From contig JARDYH010000005.1 in NCBI GenBank assembly GCA_029215795.1, positions 30,510,001-30,574,000 on the forward strand: a DNA stretch of 64,000 bases. The letters are read 5' to 3'. How positions within the stretch are numbered: the first letter of the stretch is position 1; every line of letters begins with the position of its first letter. Source of the stretch: Anniella stebbinsi (Eukaryota > Chordata > Lepidosauria > Squamata > Anniellidae). The notes under the pieces were generated by a model. The model did not search any database, had not been told where the DNA came from, and saw only the letters and a program-made list of their open reading frames with translations. The translations under genes and the position numbers were made by a program. Of the stretch, positions 53,608-64,000 are shown piece after piece.

Positions 53608-54327
53608 CTACATGATCAGAAATCCTGCTTTATCAGTGTTCCTGATCACAAAGACGCTTCTACTTGCATTGTACTTGTCAGACACAGAGAGCAGGCCCAG
53701 CACGTGGGGGAGGCCATTTTGTGTGTGTCCAGACTACCAAGGTATGTTGCTGTATGCTGTGCATGTATAAAGCCTGTACTGGGCTCATGTTGCCCTGGAA
53801 AGAGGTGATGAGGTGTGTTCTTTTAATCTATTCATGGGGGGAAAAGAATTGGGCTTCATGTACTGCTTTGAAACAAGATATTCACTTCTGGTGCACCTGT
53901 AGCTTTGAGGATACTTAAAGTGTATCAACAGTTTGTAAGAACACGACCATAAATATTTGATGTAAAACTGGCTGTGCTGATTTTTTTTTATATTGCCTGG
54001 TATTTTATTTCTTTTTCCCATTCTGACTTGAATGTGCTGCCTTTTTCTGTCTATAACTTCAGAACTCTGTAATACTAACAATGAGAAATGCAACTTTGTA
54101 TTTTCTGCTTCTGCTTTCATCAAGCTAAAGTCTTTAACCTGTGTGAACGGTATTGATTTTTCCTCCTTTGTTTTCCTTTCCAGATCAGTAAAGAACAAGA
54201 CAAGTTTCATGTTTCTGTTACTAATTGGAAATCTTGCTTTCCTCTCAGTATCTGAATTGGAGTATTGGTGGCCACTCTGCGATCCTTTTCCCTAAAATGA
54301 ACAATTATAAAAATCAGTATGTTCCTG

Positions 54328-54391
54328 ATTGAGCAGGGGGTTGGATTTGATGGCCTTATAGGCCTCTTCCAACTCTACTATTCTATGATTC
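54328..54391 (+). mobile_element. CR1 3' end with ATTCTATG motif
   Basis: GAGCAGGGGGTTGGATTTGA, then CCTCTTCCAACTCTA and ATTCTATGATT. Extremely 5'-truncated. Confidence 0.88.
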
Positions 54392-54597
54392 CTCAGGATT
54401 GTTCTTCTGGGGTTCATTCAGAATCAAATAAGAAATAATGCTGCATGTATTGTTTACTAACCAAATTAAGATTCTGCATTCAGGAAGTTCAAATACGATG
54501 ATTGGAAAAATCTGAATTTTGCAACCTGGTGTTTAAATAAATGAGACTGGAAGGAAGCTATGCAGGGTACTGCAGCCCTGCCTTCAATCCCTGGAAA

Positions 54598-54690
54598 TCA
54601 TACAGTGCAATCCTGTTCATGTTACTTGGAAATAAGTCCCATTGTCATCATTGGGATTTACTCCCAAGTAAGTGTGAAGCCTTTGGTTTA
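54598..54690. repeat. Palindromic repeat with AAGTCCCATTG / GGGATTTACT halves
   Basis: GGAAATAAGTCCCATTG is the inverse of the following GGGATTTACTCCCAAGTAAG region. It resembles the repeat at 16630-16755. Confidence 0.5.
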
Positions 54691-55464
54691 AATCCAATGT
54701 TGTACGAGTGGATATCTTCTCCCCTTACACGTCCCCCAAATCTGGTCTGGAAGGTCACTGAATCCGCTAGAAGAGATTGGAAGGTGGGGCACAGAAAAAC
54801 ATTTTGCCATCAGTTCCTGTTCTGCTGGTGTATGACCAGGGTTAGATACAGCCTTTTGTTAGGCTTCTCTGTTTTCTCAGATTTCATCAGGTATTGTCCG
54901 TACATTTTTCAAGGATATCTATTTGTCCAAAGGAGCTAGGATTTTTTCTTTCTTGAATAAATAAATAAATAAATAAATGGGTGATTAGATTTTCAGGAAT
55001 TCTGCACCCAATTCCATTACGGTTTTGTGTGCTTTCCCAGAATGATGACCCAAACACAGATTAGAATATGTCCAGTTTAATTTTCTCCCAATTTAATTTT
55101 CTCCTGTAAGTATATTGATCATTGGTGTAGTAGCTAATCTAGTGGGGGTGGGGATTTGTAAACTGTAGTGTTATTGACCTCTTCTGATTCAATTTGGAAT
55201 CAGAACACTTACCTTCTTACAGTGTGAAAATATTTGGTGCAGATCTGAATAAAAATCAGCCTGCACCCAGACCAAACCCCTGTGGATTTTTTGTAACTTC
55301 CTAATGATAAAAGAAGGTAATCAGTAATATGTTCTTACAGTTTGAGTCGTAGAGCAAATGTTTTCCATCATTGCCATGTACGAATGTAACGATAAGCCAG
55401 AATAGCTGCCCAATTGTCCCTGCTTGGCTCCTCCTGGGAGCAGCAAATCTAACTAGAAATCATG

Positions 55465-55535
55465 TAGATTGGGGATGATGGGGATTGTAGTTCAAAATAT
55501 CTGGAAGGCACCAGGTTGAAGAAGGTTGCTGGAAG
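55465..55535. mobile_element. Half copy of the CCAGATGTTTTGGACTACAA MITE
   Basis: GATGGGGATTGTAGTTCAAA, then ATATCTGGAAGGCACCAGGT and TGAAGAAGGTTGC. Confidence 0.65.
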
Positions 55536-56839
55536 ACATGTGGTTAAAGAAACATATGACATGATGTTATATCATACATTTCCTTGGTCCTGCATCATAT
55601 TATTGACTGCCACTGGTGTTGTTTCATGTGTTTCCTTAGCTTTGCTTTATTATGAGTGGGATGGGGGCGAGCTCCAATTGGATCGCTGTTTTCAGCAGCA
55701 ATCCCTTGATCAAAATGACATCTTATTCCAATCTTAGTTGAGGTATGGTGATGTCATTGTAAAAGGTGCGCCTGGGAACTTTGCCAAGGTAATTTGGCTA
55801 GGTCTTAAATGATTTCAAAGTCCATGCCCTTTTATAATACCTGTAGAATTCCCCATAAAGAGTGATGACTTGTTGCCACAGGGACTTTTGTAATGTGCTC
55901 TAGTTTCTCTCATAATGTTTATTTAGAATTTGTGTTGCGGTCAGTTTGATTGCTTTAAATTAGGAACTAGTAGCTCTGATGTCCCCCAAATAGGACAATT
56001 CCCGAAGGTTAAAAAAAGGAAAAATCTGTGATGAATAAGATGCTTTAAATGAAGGAGAGAACTGGGAAACAGCATCCTCTGTGTAAAACTTTATGGGCAG
56101 CTAAGCAGGGCCAGGGAGAATGCCAAGGTGATGCTATCTCTGTAATTATAATGCATGTATGTACAATATAGTCTAAAAGGTAGTTGCCTCTATCAGAGGT
56201 GAGACCAGATTATGATTATCCTAGTACTGTGACATGATCCGGCATGTTCCTTTCCCAGATTCTACTTTTTATACATTTAGGTCTGGAATCCGTAAATACT
56301 GATGTATAGAAATAGGTGCATCTCTAGGACACTTGATGCTCTGAATTTTAAGCAACACCTAATTTAGGCAAACTTTATTCCCATGAATTGGGGTACATAT
56401 TCAGCAATCCACTTGTCTGTGTAATAAGAAAAGAAAGGGGCAATGTGCTTACTCTGCAGCCTGAGTTCTGTGCCCAGAATAAATTATGCAAATTAAGTAA
56501 ATCTCCAAAGTTCAAATAAATTGGATTTTACTTGGCAAGGATTGCAGAAGAAGAGGGGGTAAAATGAGAAATAGACACGTGCAGAATTGGGGAAGTAATC
56601 ATTATAAAAGGCAGTTAATAGAAGCCTGAGGAAGGAAAAAACAGTTGTGTAGGCACTTCAGAAGTCTCTTGGCAAAATCCTGTGTAAAGCTCCACTTGGT
56701 TTGGGGCAGGGCTTCACAAATTCACTTGCCAGGTTGTAATTGGAGTAATCACCCCTTTCCCGACACTGTGTGAATGTAGATAACTTAGGGAAAGGGATGA
56801 GTTGGTCTCTTCCCTTTTTGTTTGTTTTGAAGAAGTAAT

Positions 56840-57086
56840 GGGCCTGTTCAGGTGACACTTCAAGCTCTGTGGTTAGTGAAACTGTAGTTCTCTGGGGTTA
56901 GCACTTAGCACAAGCCATGCATACAACACTTTAAGCCATGGTTAGAGCTGCTAACCATACTGCAGATGGTCCGACTGTAGTTAGTGAGTGAGCAGGGTTT
57001 AGGAAACATCACAGAAGATACCTTAAACCCTGTTGCTTAATCAAAAGCCATAACCAGCAGGGTTTAAGGTGTTTTCTGAACAGGCC
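56840..57086. mobile_element. MITE with GGGCCTGTTCAGGTGACAC ends, copy 2
   Basis: Near full-length sister of 5729-5980: 247 versus 252 bp, same order of motifs (ACACTTTAAGCCA, GACTGTAGTTAGTGAG, AACCAGCAGGGTTTAA) and same inverted ends. AATG flanks both sides, too short to be decisive as a target duplication. Confidence 0.75.
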
Positions 57087-57272
57087 AATGGTGAGTCTCT
57101 TTTGCTGCTTCTGCAAAAGCACAACACAAAGCAAGGTAGACTACAGAGAAGTTAGTGGGCGAAGAAAGGATTGGTTTGTTTGGGCCAATGGTGATCACAA
57201 TAATGGGTGGCTAGTAGCCAAGCCAAAACTTATGGAGCCCCTGTTTTGAAGTATTTAAGAGATGCAAGTCAA

Positions 57273-57500
57273 TGGCTGAATTCAGATGACACATTAAGAA
57301 AGTGGGGCGGGGGAAACAATCGTCAGTTGTATTGACTATCGTGTCGTCCAAATGCTGCCATAGTCAATGCAGCGCTGATCCTAATCCACACCACAGTTGA
57401 TTATTTATTACCACGTTGTGTGGGGAGTACCCCCTAGATGAACAACTGTAAAGTTGATTATTACCCCACCATTGACTATTGTGTTGTCCGAATTCAGCCA
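57273..57500. mobile_element. MITE with TGGCTGAATTCAGATGACAC ends
   Basis: Left end TGGCTGAATTCAGATGACAC, right end GTGTTGTCCGAATTCAGCCA, about 20 bp inverted with few mismatches. Interior motifs (AACAATCGTCAGTTGT) are shared with 46626-47121. Confidence 0.75.
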
Positions 57501-58637
57501 ATATATCTCAGATACTTTCTGTATCACGGTGAGGATCAGAAGCTTGACTTTCTTTAAAAACCAAAGCTGACATCTGCAAGGTGCCAGATTCTGAGTCTGA
57601 TGTTTGAATCCATGAACATGTGTACTTTCTTGTTTTTCAGTGCATTTTCAGACATGGGTTGTACTTCTCTTCTAGGCTGGCTTGCATTGGAGTCCTAGCC
57701 ATACTTATTTGAGTTACAACAGTCTTGAGATTCAGCTGCTTGTTAGAAAAGTTTATGCGACTCAAGTTGCCTGTTAGCCTTCATAGGTGTGCCCTCGAAG
57801 CAATGGCAAGAAGACTTGTATGTACAAGCTGCTAGCATTATAACCATAATTTAGTCCATTCAGTGTTGGGTAGGTAGTTTCTACTTGTCATGGACATAGT
57901 TGTGGATGTTGCAGCTGACAACACAGTGAGAACTAGTAAAGCACAGGAACACTCTGGTTCTAACCTCGTCTCTCACATATACTTCCTAGGTAACCTCAAA
58001 GTTAAACTAGATATGACGTCAACCATGTCTTTTATTTCTGTACTTGGGATTCTACTTCTTTAAAAAACTGACAGCAGTCACAATCCGCACCCCCCACCCC
58101 ACTAGCAATGGATTGAGACCCTATTGCACAATCAGTGTATTAGTGTGTTTAACCCTTTTCTCCATGTTTTTTCTGTTGACAATCACCTCCAAAGCTGCTA
58201 TTTGTATTAGCTTTCATTTTAATCCTCCCTACCACTGCATGCTGTTGTCCAGACTCTGTGGCTGCTGTTGGAAGTTTTTTTAAAAAGTGGCTAATGTGTA
58301 CTTTAACCTTTAAATTACTAGTATTCACAGCCTCAGCACTATCTGCAATACGTTGAAAATTATATTGACCTACCCTACAAGGTTGTAAGGATACTAAAGT
58401 AATTATGTGAAGTTGCTTGAATGCTCTAAAAAGCACCATGTCACTGCTAATAATGAAAAGATTTTGCTGCTAAAGCAAGTAATCTCCCTTATGCAAACCA
58501 GTCCCAGTTAACTCTTTCTTGGTTGCTGTCCACCCCAAACGTTTTCTAGTTTCTACACAATCTACCAACTGCTACTCAGGTGTTTTTCTCCTCACTATTA
58601 TATAAACAGTATTCCCCACTATAGTATATATAGCATG

Positions 58638-58753
58638 GGTAGGCAACCTGATGTTCTCCAGGTGTCTTGGACTACAATGCCCATCAGCCCTAGCCAGCAT
58701 GACCAGTGATCAGGGATTATAGGAGTTGTGGTCCAAAATATTTGGAGAGCACT
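58638..58753. mobile_element. Palindromic MITE, CCAGATGTTTTGGACTACAA family
   Basis: CAACCTGATGTTCTCCAGGT and CTTGGACTACAATGCCCATC at left, TAGGAGTTGTGGTCCAAAAT at right. Confidence 0.75.
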
Positions 58754-60539
58754 GTATTGTCTACCATTGGTATTCTCCACTATATTATACAACACCTTGC
58801 TTTATCATTGCTTTCTTGTAATAATAATGACAATTCTAGCATAGCCTCTGGTGAAGACTGTTTTCTGGGCAATCCTATTGGGACATTTCCTAATTCTTTT
58901 TCAAAAGATAACAGGATGTGGCTTTCTACACTGCAGACAAGCTTAGCAGTTCATCAAGTAGTGTGAGATCCCTTCATAACCATCCTCTAAACACATACGG
59001 CTGTGATCTTGTCTATATGTGTACTGTATATTTGTGGTCAGGTCAAGATGCAAAAGAATCGTCCTGCTTTAATGTACATGCTCTTTGTAATGAGTGCAAC
59101 CAAATTGAGGAACTTAAAAAAATAAGGAGTGCAGATTACGATAGGGTATTTCCCCTTCAAATGTGGCTCTTTAATTCAAATGATCACAAGTCCTTGGAGG
59201 AATATTGAAAAGAGAAGCAAACACTTTATGTTTTGAATAGTGTAAACCCTGCCGTGAGCAGGAGTAGCATGCAATAATGTAAAGTGGAGAAAGGAGTTTT
59301 TGTGGTGTTGATATAATTTAAAAAGATAATTTGGTCTTGCCTGGAGAAGATGGCTAATCCTTACATTTGGAATATGTTATTTCAAATTTGCAGCAGGACA
59401 TTGATTAGGGCTGGGTCTGTTCAATTCAGGGGAGGAATAGGGAAACATCAGTGTGCTTAGGTGGAAAAGGATTTATTATCAGCTTGGCTGCTAGGTTTAC
59501 TGAACTATCAAGTTCTTCCTTAGCAGAAACTACAATGTTTCATTAGTAATGCAACAGCTGTCCCAGTGCTAAAACAAAAAGGTTTAATCTGCAGAGCAGG
59601 CTGATGAATTTTCTTGCACCTACTGGCTTTACCATTTCTTCATTCCTCCATTGTGTGATATGGTGGTCCGCACATTGTGATTCTGTTCATGGGACTGGGA
59701 AGACGTCAGGGAGAGGGTAAGATCAAAGAACAAATGCCATTGCATTTCTTAAGCAGGATATACATTTATGGAGCCCACTAGGTAGCATAAATTCAATTTT
59801 ACCATATTGCAAGTACTTGAGGGATGCGGGGAAGGTTGTTATGACTTCGAATCATTGTGTTGATAATGTTAGGAAATGAGTATGATAACCTGATTTATGG
59901 GTCAGAGGAATGATTCAATATTTCTAGACTAGGTCACAGACTTCCTTCATACTCCACCCTTCCTTGTGAATTATTCAGTCCACAGCACAACTCCTACTGA
60001 TGTTGGGCGTGGCTTTCTTTGAGAAGCAGCTACTTTGTGAGCAGTACTCATTTATTCTCTGATTGCCACGCTGATCGTCAGTCTCATGAAACATATGCCC
60101 TTCTTCTAAAGCTCTGCTGTGAAATCCTGCTCATGCAGGGTTGGGAATCCCAAATGTTTCAAGGTAATCTTCCCTTCGCTTCATGTGCTCCTGGCACCCT
60201 AACCCTTTAGATACTTCACTAGTTGATATATCAAGCTTGTTTCTACAGCCTTGTGATAATAACTTTATATGATGAATGACTTTATAAAAATGAAAGATAT
60301 GTGAGCTGAGAGTGGGGGGAAATCTTGATGTATGATAAAATTGTCTATCCATTGCTCTGATTCTGGAATCATGTGCGGGCTAGAAGGAGAAGATGTGGCA
60401 GTTTGGTCTTTCCTTTGCTTAGCAGTACACAAAAATGCCTTTGTTCAGGGTCGTTCACTATATTACTATATTTATCACAATGGCTGTCCATGCTTTCTTC
60501 CACTGAGTTCAGAACAGCTTTTTACTCATAAAGTTTCTC

Positions 60540-60665
60540 TGAGATACGTTAGACTGAAGATAATGAACTGCCCAGGGTCACTCTGTGAGCTTCATAGCTG
60601 TGTGAGACTTGAACCTGGGCTTCAAACATCCAGACACAACCAGTGTACTACTCTGGCGCATGCTC
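60540..60665 (-). mobile_element. Decayed tRNA-derived SINE (MIR/CORE-like)
   Basis: + strand shows ATGAACTGCCCAGGGTCACT, GTGAGCTTCATAGCTG and GAGACTTGAACCTGGGC, the complement of the body and box-B side of the SINE family at 12190. Confidence 0.55.
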
Positions 60666-60969
60666 TCACTGCTAGGAGATCTTCTCCAAGCTTAATGCTC
60701 CAGGTCATATTTCTTTGTGCTTGCTTCATCATACTGTTGTAGGTTCCTGTTAATTTTCAGACTAAACATGAGCTAGCCTGTTTCACTAAATGAGCGTGTT
60801 TCAGTAAATGACTTTGTGCTCTTGTTTTTCCTGTGTGTCACACTGGAGAGGCTAGATTATCGTTGCTTGCATGTTGAATTACTTGTGTTGGGGGTCCTCA
60901 GAAAAATAAGGGGTGATGGTGGAGGACAAGGTGCTGCTGAGGAACCTGATGTGGGAGGAGTGGTTCATT

Positions 60970-61340
60970 CTTTAAAGCAGGAGTGTACAAACCAAGGCCC
61001 ACATGAAGTGTACAAATCAGGAATGTACAACCCAAGCTGCTCTCGGTGTGGACTGTGAAGCTGGTGGGACCCCCACACTTTCAACTGATTACCAGGCCTG
61101 CAGAGGGAAAATGCCGTTCCGGTGCTGTGTTCTCAATGAGGATCGCTGGAATGTTCCCCCTTCCGAGATCACTGGTACTAAATTTCAGCAGGCTGGGCGG
61201 AGAGTTAAATCTCCCCATCGCTATGCACTGAGGTGTCTGTGCGTCGCGTATGTGTACGTACTTGCAGTTTTGCACATGTGTGTAGCCAATATCAGATTCA
61301 ACTGTCTTGACTGAAAAGGTTGTACATTCCTGCTTTAAAT
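60970..61340. mobile_element. hAT (Charlie-like) MITE with near-perfect 8-bp TSD
   Basis: The ends CAGGAGTGTACAAACC (60978) and GGTTGTACATTCCTG (to 61332) are inverted copies with one or two mismatches. Flanks CTTTAAAG and CTTTAAAT agree at seven of eight bases. 355 bp, no coding capacity. Charlie-type hAT ends commonly read CAGGGGTGT. Confidence 0.8.
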
Positions 61341-61409
61341 AAAGGCAAGGAGCACTGGAAGCACTTGTGTTAATTCCCTTCAGTGGAAAACTTCACCTGC
61401 ACTGTAGGA

Positions 61410-61498
61410 TTGTTGCTGTTCCCTGCCTCGATCCGGAGGGAGAGGCGGGTTACAAATAATAATAATAATAATAATAATTATTATTATTATTATTATTA
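61410..61498 (+). mobile_element. LINE 3' tail with (AAT)n(ATT)n, family of 24437-26792
   Basis: TGTTCCCTGCCTCGATCCGG and AGGGAGAGGCGGGTTACAAA, then a tract of AAT units that flips to ATT units. Same 3' end as at 19668 and 24415, in the opposite orientation. Confidence 0.85.
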
Positions 61499-62399
61499 GG
61501 ACTGCTATAAGCTGGCAGAATTGTGTGCAAGCTACATCTTACAGGAGTAGATCCACATTTCTGCTAGAAATTCAGCTTGTATGAATGATCTGGATATTTT
61601 ATTGTGCTTGTGCTATAAGTATGTAGAAAAATGTTCTTAATGGGAAGACTTACAGTATTGGAATGCCTTTATAGTTTTGTCAGGGCCTCTTGTGGAAGTG
61701 CCATAGGTAGTGTAACCCGGCTAGGAGTGTGAATTTTGACCCCGGAAGCCCCCATTTGAAATCCCTCTTCAGCCACAAAGTTGTGATTTTTGGCAAGCTA
61801 CTGTTCTCTCAGACTCCACCTGTCAATTTTAATATGTAAATAATAATATTGGCCTACTGTAGAGGATTTTCTGACAACAGTCACTAAGTGCCAAGCATCC
61901 TTCTATAAGCCGTATTGTTTTTGTTTTGAATTGAGGTATAATAATTACAATAATAATAATGTATAATTATAACATTTATAATTTATAACATTTATACAGC
62001 ATATTAGAGTGTTCAAAGCACTTTACATACATTATCTCAATATGGATTGCTGCCCTGTAAGACATGTCAAGGTATCCCTGCTTTACCCTGGGTTAAATAA
62101 CTCATGATGGGCTGTCATGTTCTGTTAACAACCCCATTAAGGAGGTGGAATGATTAAGGGAGATGACCCCCTTGATAGGAAGGAAGTAGCAGAAATTGGG
62201 GAGGGGGCATGTGAAAGCCTGAGACTTTTGCTGGCTCATGACTTCAGTCTACTAACTGATATTCTATGCATTATGGAAATTAAAATAGATGTCCTTCAGG
62301 GCCTTAATCCCTGTAACATAGATGTTCTTTAGACCTTTAATCCTAGACTCCCCTGACTTCAATTGGTGGGTGAGTAGTTGCAGCACCATCATGTATGGT

Positions 62400-62426
62400 A
62401 ATAAATAAATAAATAAATAAATAAGT
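62400..62426. repeat. (AAAT)n microsatellite
   Basis: Short AAAT tract; similar ones at 54957-54978 and 11981-12000, most likely LINE or SINE tails. Confidence 0.85.
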
Positions 62427-63076
62427 GGGCCCCAAAATACATGTTTGGGCTTAAGTTGGGTCCCAGGTCTGAAAAGGCTAAAGACAATGCCTATAACAGA
62501 TTGCTGTTGGACTAACATATTTCTAACTGCTTAAAGAAGGGTCATAGTTATCTCTTAGAAGAACACAATGTAATATTTAGTGGGGCACAAGGCAGGGGGG
62601 CAAGGGAGAAGATCAGCAGTTGTTTTTCTGCTTCTGCCACATGCACATTTCCTCTCTTGCTTCCTCCTAAAGAGAGTTTATTCTCTCATGTCAGGGGAAG
62701 AATTCCCATTCAAATAACTGTGGGATCTCCTATGCAGTCGTTTACTTCTTGCTGCTGAGAGGAGCAAGGGAGATTGTATGTGTAAGCCCAAGGACACCTA
62801 AGATCCTCTCCTGACCTTTACCTGGGAACGATCCTAGGATAGGGGTCAAAATATGTTCTGACAGGCCCACAGACTGATACTGTCCTGGCTGATGGAAGAG
62901 TCTGAACTTTTCACTTGACAAATTCTTATGCCCTAAGCAGGAATGATGGAGGAGGTTGTTATCTAAGGGTATCTAACATCCTGTGACAAACTGAGTTTCC
63001 ATAGTGAACGTTCACCCACAACCACTTTACGTAATATTCATTTATTGTTGCAACGTACGTTCGTGGGGCTGTTAGA

Positions 63077-63480
63077 ATGATCTCTTCTCTGGGAAAGAGG
63101 GAGCCTGAGTCAGAGATTGTGCCTTTTCAAAGGTTGTCCTGTGAGTCAGAGGTAGAATCAGGAGCAGAAGCTGCGAGTCCTGACTTCTCATTACTCTGTT
63201 TCCTAATCATTGATGCTTCAAGACGCAATGGTAATAGCACTGAGTCATGCAGACTCATCTGTCCTTTTTGTTTGCTTGTTTCTTGCTGCAAACTTGGGGA
63301 GTTTAAACACACATCTAGTGTTAATGACAATTGCTAACAAGAGAACCCCAAGGCCTGAAACTACGTTGCAATATGAGATCCAACCGGAGGAGACTTAACC
63401 GCCCTCCTAAGTATAAATGCACAAGCCAGCATTTCCTACTTTCGACTCTGCCTAGTTATACTACTGTTTGCTGACCAATG
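63077..63480 (+). other. Possible remnant of an LTR-retrotransposon ORF end
   Basis: An acidic/Ser-rich frame (MISSLGKREPESEIVPFQRL and on) is followed in another frame by MRSNRRRLNRPPKYKC (from about 63370), a pattern like the basic RRSxRxxxPP end of some LTR-retroelement polyproteins. No integrase or protease motif and no LTR pair are visible. Weak evidence; it may be unrelated sequence. Confidence 0.2.
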
Positions 63481-64000
63481 ACAAGGAGGAATTGTGCCCT
63501 GAGGCCAGAAGGTATCATAGAGATTGCATGTAACCTGAATGTCAGGAATTATGTTGAAAGCTGGCATGATGCTCTTGGGATGTAGATAAGGGGCACTGAT
63601 TTGCCCCTGCATCTCTATGGTGAAAGTTGCATATGCCTAGCTCTGACAATTACAGTGGCAAGCATTTCAGCAATACCCAAAAGTGCCAATAAGAACTGTA
63701 TTGGGACTGTGCTCCCTGTAATCACTGTTTCCCCTAGAGTTGTCAGAATTGTTACTTGCTTTACAAAAAGCCTCGCAGGTTTCTTGCCCTCATGGTTACT
63801 GAGGAAGGGGACTTTTCAGTTATCATAATTTCTAATACTTCTCTTCCATGCTATATCACTGATTGTTCCTGCTCATATTTTGTTCCTTGAATTTTATGTC
63901 TCTTTTCTAATTTATTTCGTCATCCCTGCTGAGAGAAGCACACATTTCCAAATAACCCTAACAATTAACAGTTTATAAGAAAAGCAGTTGGGTGTAAAGA

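Larger units (their letters stand above)
45210..64000 (+). other. DIP2B: DIP2B intron 1 (5' 18.8 kb)
   Basis: No further DIP2B exon is recognisable. It holds the MITEs, LINE/SINE fragments and microsatellites listed separately. 45250-46600, 47130-47980, 48150-52350, 54700-56800, 57510-58620, 58760-60470 and 61510-63050 show nothing I can name beyond scattered old repeat fragments, such as an AAACTATAATTCCCAGGATA element near 49490-49550. Confidence 0.75.

Noticed and set aside
53785..54210. 141-codon open frame on the - strand
   Set aside because: No domain, rich in K/S/Q, located in intron DNA without splice context; best explained as chance.

Overview
The window is vertebrate nuclear DNA, most likely from a squamate reptile (lizard or snake). 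It carries two neighbouring genes on the + strand in the order known from other vertebrates: LARP4 (La-related protein 4, all coding exons except the first) and the first coding exon and promoter of DIP2B. The repeats point to a sauropsid, probably a squamate. They include CR1 LINEs with the typical ATTCTATG end, an L2/L3-like LINE family, tRNA-derived SINEs, many short palindromic DNA transposons and many microsatellites. No prokaryotic features are present.

Layout: 1-1733 is LARP4 intron 1. From 1734 to 35234, fifteen LARP4 exons (numbered 2-16 because the exon with the start codon lies upstream) are joined by GT-AG introns. Their lengths sum to 2172 bases, which is 723 codons plus a stop, with every junction in phase. 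The protein has a PAM2w motif, a La motif, an RRM and a long C-terminal region. A long AT-rich 3'UTR follows, ending at about 39.95 kb or 41.2 kb. The intergenic stretch to about 44.6 kb has only MITE-like repeats. From 44.64 to 45.24 kb lies a CpG-rich promoter and exon 1 of DIP2B, with a 5'UTR GCC repeat and a short upstream ORF. The rest, 45210-64000, is DIP2B intron 1.

The most unusual content is mobile DNA. Two hAT-type non-autonomous elements (4064-4900 and 20359-22205) have 8-bp target duplications and share the end TAGGGGWGTGCAC. Their interiors are unrelated, but both are built from alternating inverted copies (palindromes of palindromes). The GC-rich one is a five-unit array of about 242 bp units in LARP4 intron 10; each unit has a GTGATGACATCAC centre and a consensus splice donor. 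The same intron has a CR1 fragment joined directly to a nearly intact L2/L3-like LINE, which may be a template-switch chimera. I found no new multi-gene system.
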